DNA of 64,000 bases, from positions 4,464,001 through 4,528,000 of the forward strand of contig NC_015957.1 of the NCBI RefSeq assembly GCF_000147815.2, written 5' to 3'. Numbering within the stretch: the first letter of the stretch is position 1; each line of letters opens with the position of its first letter. Origin of the DNA: Streptomyces violaceusniger Tu 4113 (GTDB taxonomy: Bacteria; Actinomycetota; Actinomycetes; Streptomycetales; Streptomycetaceae). Below the pieces are notes generated by a model, which saw nothing but the letters and a program-made list of their open reading frames with translations, did no database searches and was not told the origin of the DNA. Made by a program: the position numbers and the translations under genes. Positions 61,580-64,000 of this stretch are shown here, piece by piece.

Positions 61580-64000
61580 TTACTTCTTCCCCGCTTCCGT
61601 GTTCTTCGCTGCTTCCGCGTTCTGCATGGCCTCGGCCTTGGCCTTCTTCAGTAGGAGGGACAGCTTCCGCCAGACGCTCTTGAGTTCGTCTGCAGTCAAT
61701 GCGGTGATGATCTCGCGCGTCATGGCTTCCGCTCTCACGAGGATGTCGTGCAGTCTTTGCTCCCCGGATTTGCGGTTCGCCTGCGGCGGGAGCTTCCCGA
61801 GGTATTCCCGGACTGATTTTTCCATGGTCGCGATGCGTTGCTGGATCTTCGGGTCGTCCACCGTCAGGTCCGGGTTGTCGACCATCATCTTGACGGTGGC
61901 CTCCACATGAGAGAAGACGTCCGCCCGAACGAAGTTCTTGGCCGGGAGGCCCAAGCCCTGGTTCGCCAGGAAGAGCTCGTTGGCCAGCACTTGCGCGTTT
62001 GCCATCGACTGCGACTGCAGCATGATCGCGTACGCCATGTGGCGTTTGCTGCGCGTGCTCAGCCCGCGTACCGCGAGTTTGCGGCCGAGGTCGTTCAGCT
62101 TCGCGTCGGTGCTGACGGACGCGCTCTGGTCATGGACGATGGAGAAGGCGCTGCCGTAGAGACGCAACAGCCACTTGCGGAAGCTGCGCCCTTCCCCTTC
62201 GCCGAAACCAAAGGGAAGTTCGTCCTTGGCCGCTGCGTCGGCCCGATGCTGCATCATCTGGAAAACGCCGTTCCGGCGATTCTCGTCCCAGACCTTTACC
62301 AGGGTGTTGGGCTCGGTGGGGTACGTCATCTCCGGGATGTGCCGGGCGACGGCCGCCCGGACCGCCCGGTCGATCGCGTTGGCGAGCTGCGTCAGCTGGA
62401 CCACCCGCTCCTGCGCACCCTCCTCCCACTTGAGCTCCTCGAAGTCATAGCCACCGACGATCAAGACCGGGTCGCCGTCGATGTTGCGGAGGATCTGGTC
62501 GTATGCGGCCAGTACGCCGCGGCCCTTGGGGGCGCGGACGCCGCCGTCGGGGTCCTGGCTCAGGACCTGCACCTGCCGGTTGACCTTGCTGAGGACGGAT
62601 ACCGCCTGCTTGGTGTGCGAGGACGTGAAGACGTGTCCGCGCAGGAGCCCGTACGGTACCGCCTTCGCCCGCTTGCTGCCGATGCCCTTCGCCTCCTCGG
62701 CACGTGCGGCTGTCTTGTGCGCGTTGTCCAAGCCGTCGTACGCGTTTTTCACCGTGCTGAACGGAGCGGTCTTCTTGCTGTTGATGTCGAACCATTGCGG
62801 AGTCCAGACGAAGCCAAACGCGATCATGCGCAGCTTGTCCGGGCGCACAATCGCCCCCAGTGCCTGGGAGATCGCGGGGACGCCGCTCTTCGAGCGAGTC
62901 GGGTCCAGGCGTTCGGCGGAGTTGACGCCGATGATGACGGCGGTCCTGGCCCAGGCCACCTTCTTTTCCGGAGAGCCGGTCCATGCCTCTTCGAGATAGC
63001 GTGCGGCGATCCTCGGCTTTCCCTTCACCTCGTTGGGTGTCGCCACCATGGTGATGACGAAGGCGGCCGGATGCTTCTCCCGCATGGGGGGGTCGATGTC
63101 GTGAAGAGCGCCGGCCGACACACCGGCCTCGGTGAGCTCGGTCGACGCCGTGGCTTTGCCGATTTTGTAAGGGAAGAGCGTCTTGAGTGGGGTCTTTTTC
63201 TTGGGATTGATAGAGACGGTGATGAAGTAGGTATTTTGGGCCGATTTTCCGAGTTCGATGCGGGAGAGGCCGTGGCGCGCTTTGATGGCCGGAAGCCCTC
63301 GCCGTATGGTCTCCTCCGTCGCCGACTTGGCGTCCAGCAGACGCATCGCCTCGCGTACGGCGGCGTCGAGGGCCCGCAGCATGTTCTTCTTGGACCGTTT
63401 GCCGGGCCGCTTCCTCTTCGGGTCGCGCCGCCGCTTGGGCCTGCGCCGGTCGGGACGGCGCCGCTGGTCCGGACGCTTCCGTCGGCGTGGGCCGCCCGGC
63501 CGCTTCCGGTCCGGGCGGCGCTTCGGTTTCGGCTTGGGCTTCTTCTTGTCGAAGGCGGACTTGATCTTGGACCACAGCTTCTTCACCAGGCCCACGATCT
63601 TGTCGATCACCCAGTCCACCGCCCGGTTCACCGGTTTGGACATGGCCTGGACGATCCCCTTGACGCGGGACGCGATCCCGCCCACGCCCAGGATCGCGGC
63701 GAGGACGCCCAGCAGGACCGGGATGGAGCGGGCCAGGGCCTGCTCGATCAGGCCAGGGACGCCGCCCTGGCCGCCCCTGGCGATCGCGATGACCGCGTCG
63801 AGCACGGCGTTCACGAACTCGAAGATCTGGCGGGCCTGGGTGACGATGAACCGCACGATGTCGATGATCAGCTTCACCGCCCGCACGAACGCCGACGCGG
63901 GATTGAGCAGCGAGATCACCCACATGATCCCGGCGACGACGATCGTCGGCGTGACATAGGCGATGACCTTGTCCAGCAGGTCCTTGCGCAGATCGCCCAC
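61580..64000 (-). CDS. Large eCIS cargo-like protein, C-terminal 806 aa (5' end beyond window)
   Basis: The frame is open at the right edge, so the N-terminus (often a DUF4157 metallopeptidase-like domain in this class) is not visible. Visible residues 1-150 form hydrophobic helices (LLDKVIAYVTPTIVVAGIMW, LIEQALARSIPVLLGVLAAILGVGGIASRVK), as in the middle region of DUF4157 eCIS cargo and other polymorphic toxins. Residues 151-206 are an extremely Lys/Arg/Pro-rich linker. About 207-270 is a small helix-strand domain. Residues about 271-806 form a C-terminal domain I cannot assign; it contains SQDPD (481-485), GGYDFEE (516-522) and YPTEPNT (560-566). It is probably a delivered effector of the nearby injection system. 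Confidence 0.75.
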   Translation of the reverse strand: MGDLRKDLLDKVIAYVTPTIVVAGIMWVISLLNPASAFVRAVKLIIDIVRFIVTQARQIFEFVNAVLDAVIAIARGGQGGVPGLIEQALARSIPVLLGVLAAILGVGGIASRVKGIVQAMSKPVNRAVDWVIDKIVGLVKKLWSKIKSAFDKKKPKPKPKRRPDRKRPGGPRRRKRPDQRRRPDRRRPKRRRDPKRKRPGKRSKKNMLRALDAAVREAMRLLDAKSATEETIRRGLPAIKARHGLSRIELGKSAQNTYFITVSINPKKKTPLKTLFPYKIGKATASTELTEAGVSAGALHDIDPPMREKHPAAFVITMVATPNEVKGKPRIAARYLEEAWTGSPEKKVAWARTAVIIGVNSAERLDPTRSKSGVPAISQALGAIVRPDKLRMIAFGFVWTPQWFDINSKKTAPFSTVKNAYDGLDNAHKTAARAEEAKGIGSKRAKAVPYGLLRGHVFTSSHTKQAVSVLSKVNRQVQVLSQDPDGGVRAPKGRGVLAAYDQILRNIDGDPVLIVGGYDFEELKWEEGAQERVVQLTQLANAIDRAVRAAVARHIPEMTYPTEPNTLVKVWDENRRNGVFQMMQHRADAAAKDELPFGFGEGEGRSFRKWLLRLYGSAFSIVHDQSASVSTDAKLNDLGRKLAVRGLSTRSKRHMAYAIMLQSQSMANAQVLANELFLANQGLGLPAKNFVRADVFSHVEATVKMMVDNPDLTVDDPKIQQRIATMEKSVREYLGKLPPQANRKSGEQRLHDILVRAEAMTREIITALTADELKSVWRKLSLLLKKAKAEAMQNAEAAKNTEAGKK
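63383..63550 (-). repeat. Low-complexity Lys/Arg/Pro-rich linker in the cargo-like gene
   Basis: Encodes about 56 residues made almost only of K, R, P and D in RRPDRRRPKRRR-like runs. It separates the hydrophobic region from the C-terminal domains. Confidence 0.85.

Overview
The window is high-GC DNA with GTG/ATG starts and compact operons, and its gene content is typical of Streptomyces: tandem family 2B encapsulin shell genes, roadblock/LC7 proteins, a SARP-type regulator, a SWIM/SNF2 pair and an actinobacterial contractile injection system. No rRNA, tRNA, CRISPR array or insertion sequence was found.

Left part (1-36 kb), chromosomal housekeeping and accessory genes. It opens with the end of a GMC oxidoreductase and a small membrane protein, then two adjacent minus-strand genes for encapsulin-like shell proteins carrying cyclic-nucleotide-binding-like domains. 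A secreted PLC-like phosphodiesterase and a GNAT acetyltransferase follow. Next is a xylose module (ROK regulator, xylB, divergent xylA) beside a secreted pectinesterase, which points to use of plant-derived sugars. Further right are a SWIM protein/SNF2 helicase pair (4-nt overlap), a PadR regulator with a near-perfect palindromic operator, a decayed alpha/beta hydrolase, a methyltransferase, two roadblock proteins flanking a zinc alcohol dehydrogenase and a PPOX protein, TesB thioesterase, a DUF3516-type RNA helicase, and a heterodimeric ABC exporter whose two ATPase subunits are degenerate in complementary ways. The section ends with an L,D-transpeptidase-like lipoprotein, a divergent MarR/ABC exporter pair, and a SARP-type regulator.

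Right part (36.0-60.5 kb), one long, tightly coupled plus-strand operon for an extracellular-type contractile injection system (eCIS) with AFP/PVC-like gene order: terminator/cap-like DUF4255 protein, a protein of unknown role, large sheath, tube, second short sheath, second tube, small protein, LysM baseplate protein, spike split into gpD-like and gpV-like genes, gp25, two gpJ/gp6-like wedge proteins, gpI-like tail protein, three paralogous fibre-like proteins sharing one N-terminal module, an orphan protein, a CIS_TMP-like protein and an AAA+ ATPase, closing with a 105-residue proline/alanine-rich protein. A SARP regulator and a 65-residue protein sit upstream on the other strand.

Right edge (60.5-64 kb). 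After a short stretch of truncated gene fragments comes an opposite-strand two-gene unit: a large protein running off the window, with a hydrophobic helical region, a very basic linker and an unrecognised C-terminal domain of about 540 residues (the layout of DUF4157-type eCIS cargo), then a directly abutting 209-residue partner. This probable effector/partner pair, with the three-fibre array, is the most likely source of undescribed biology here.
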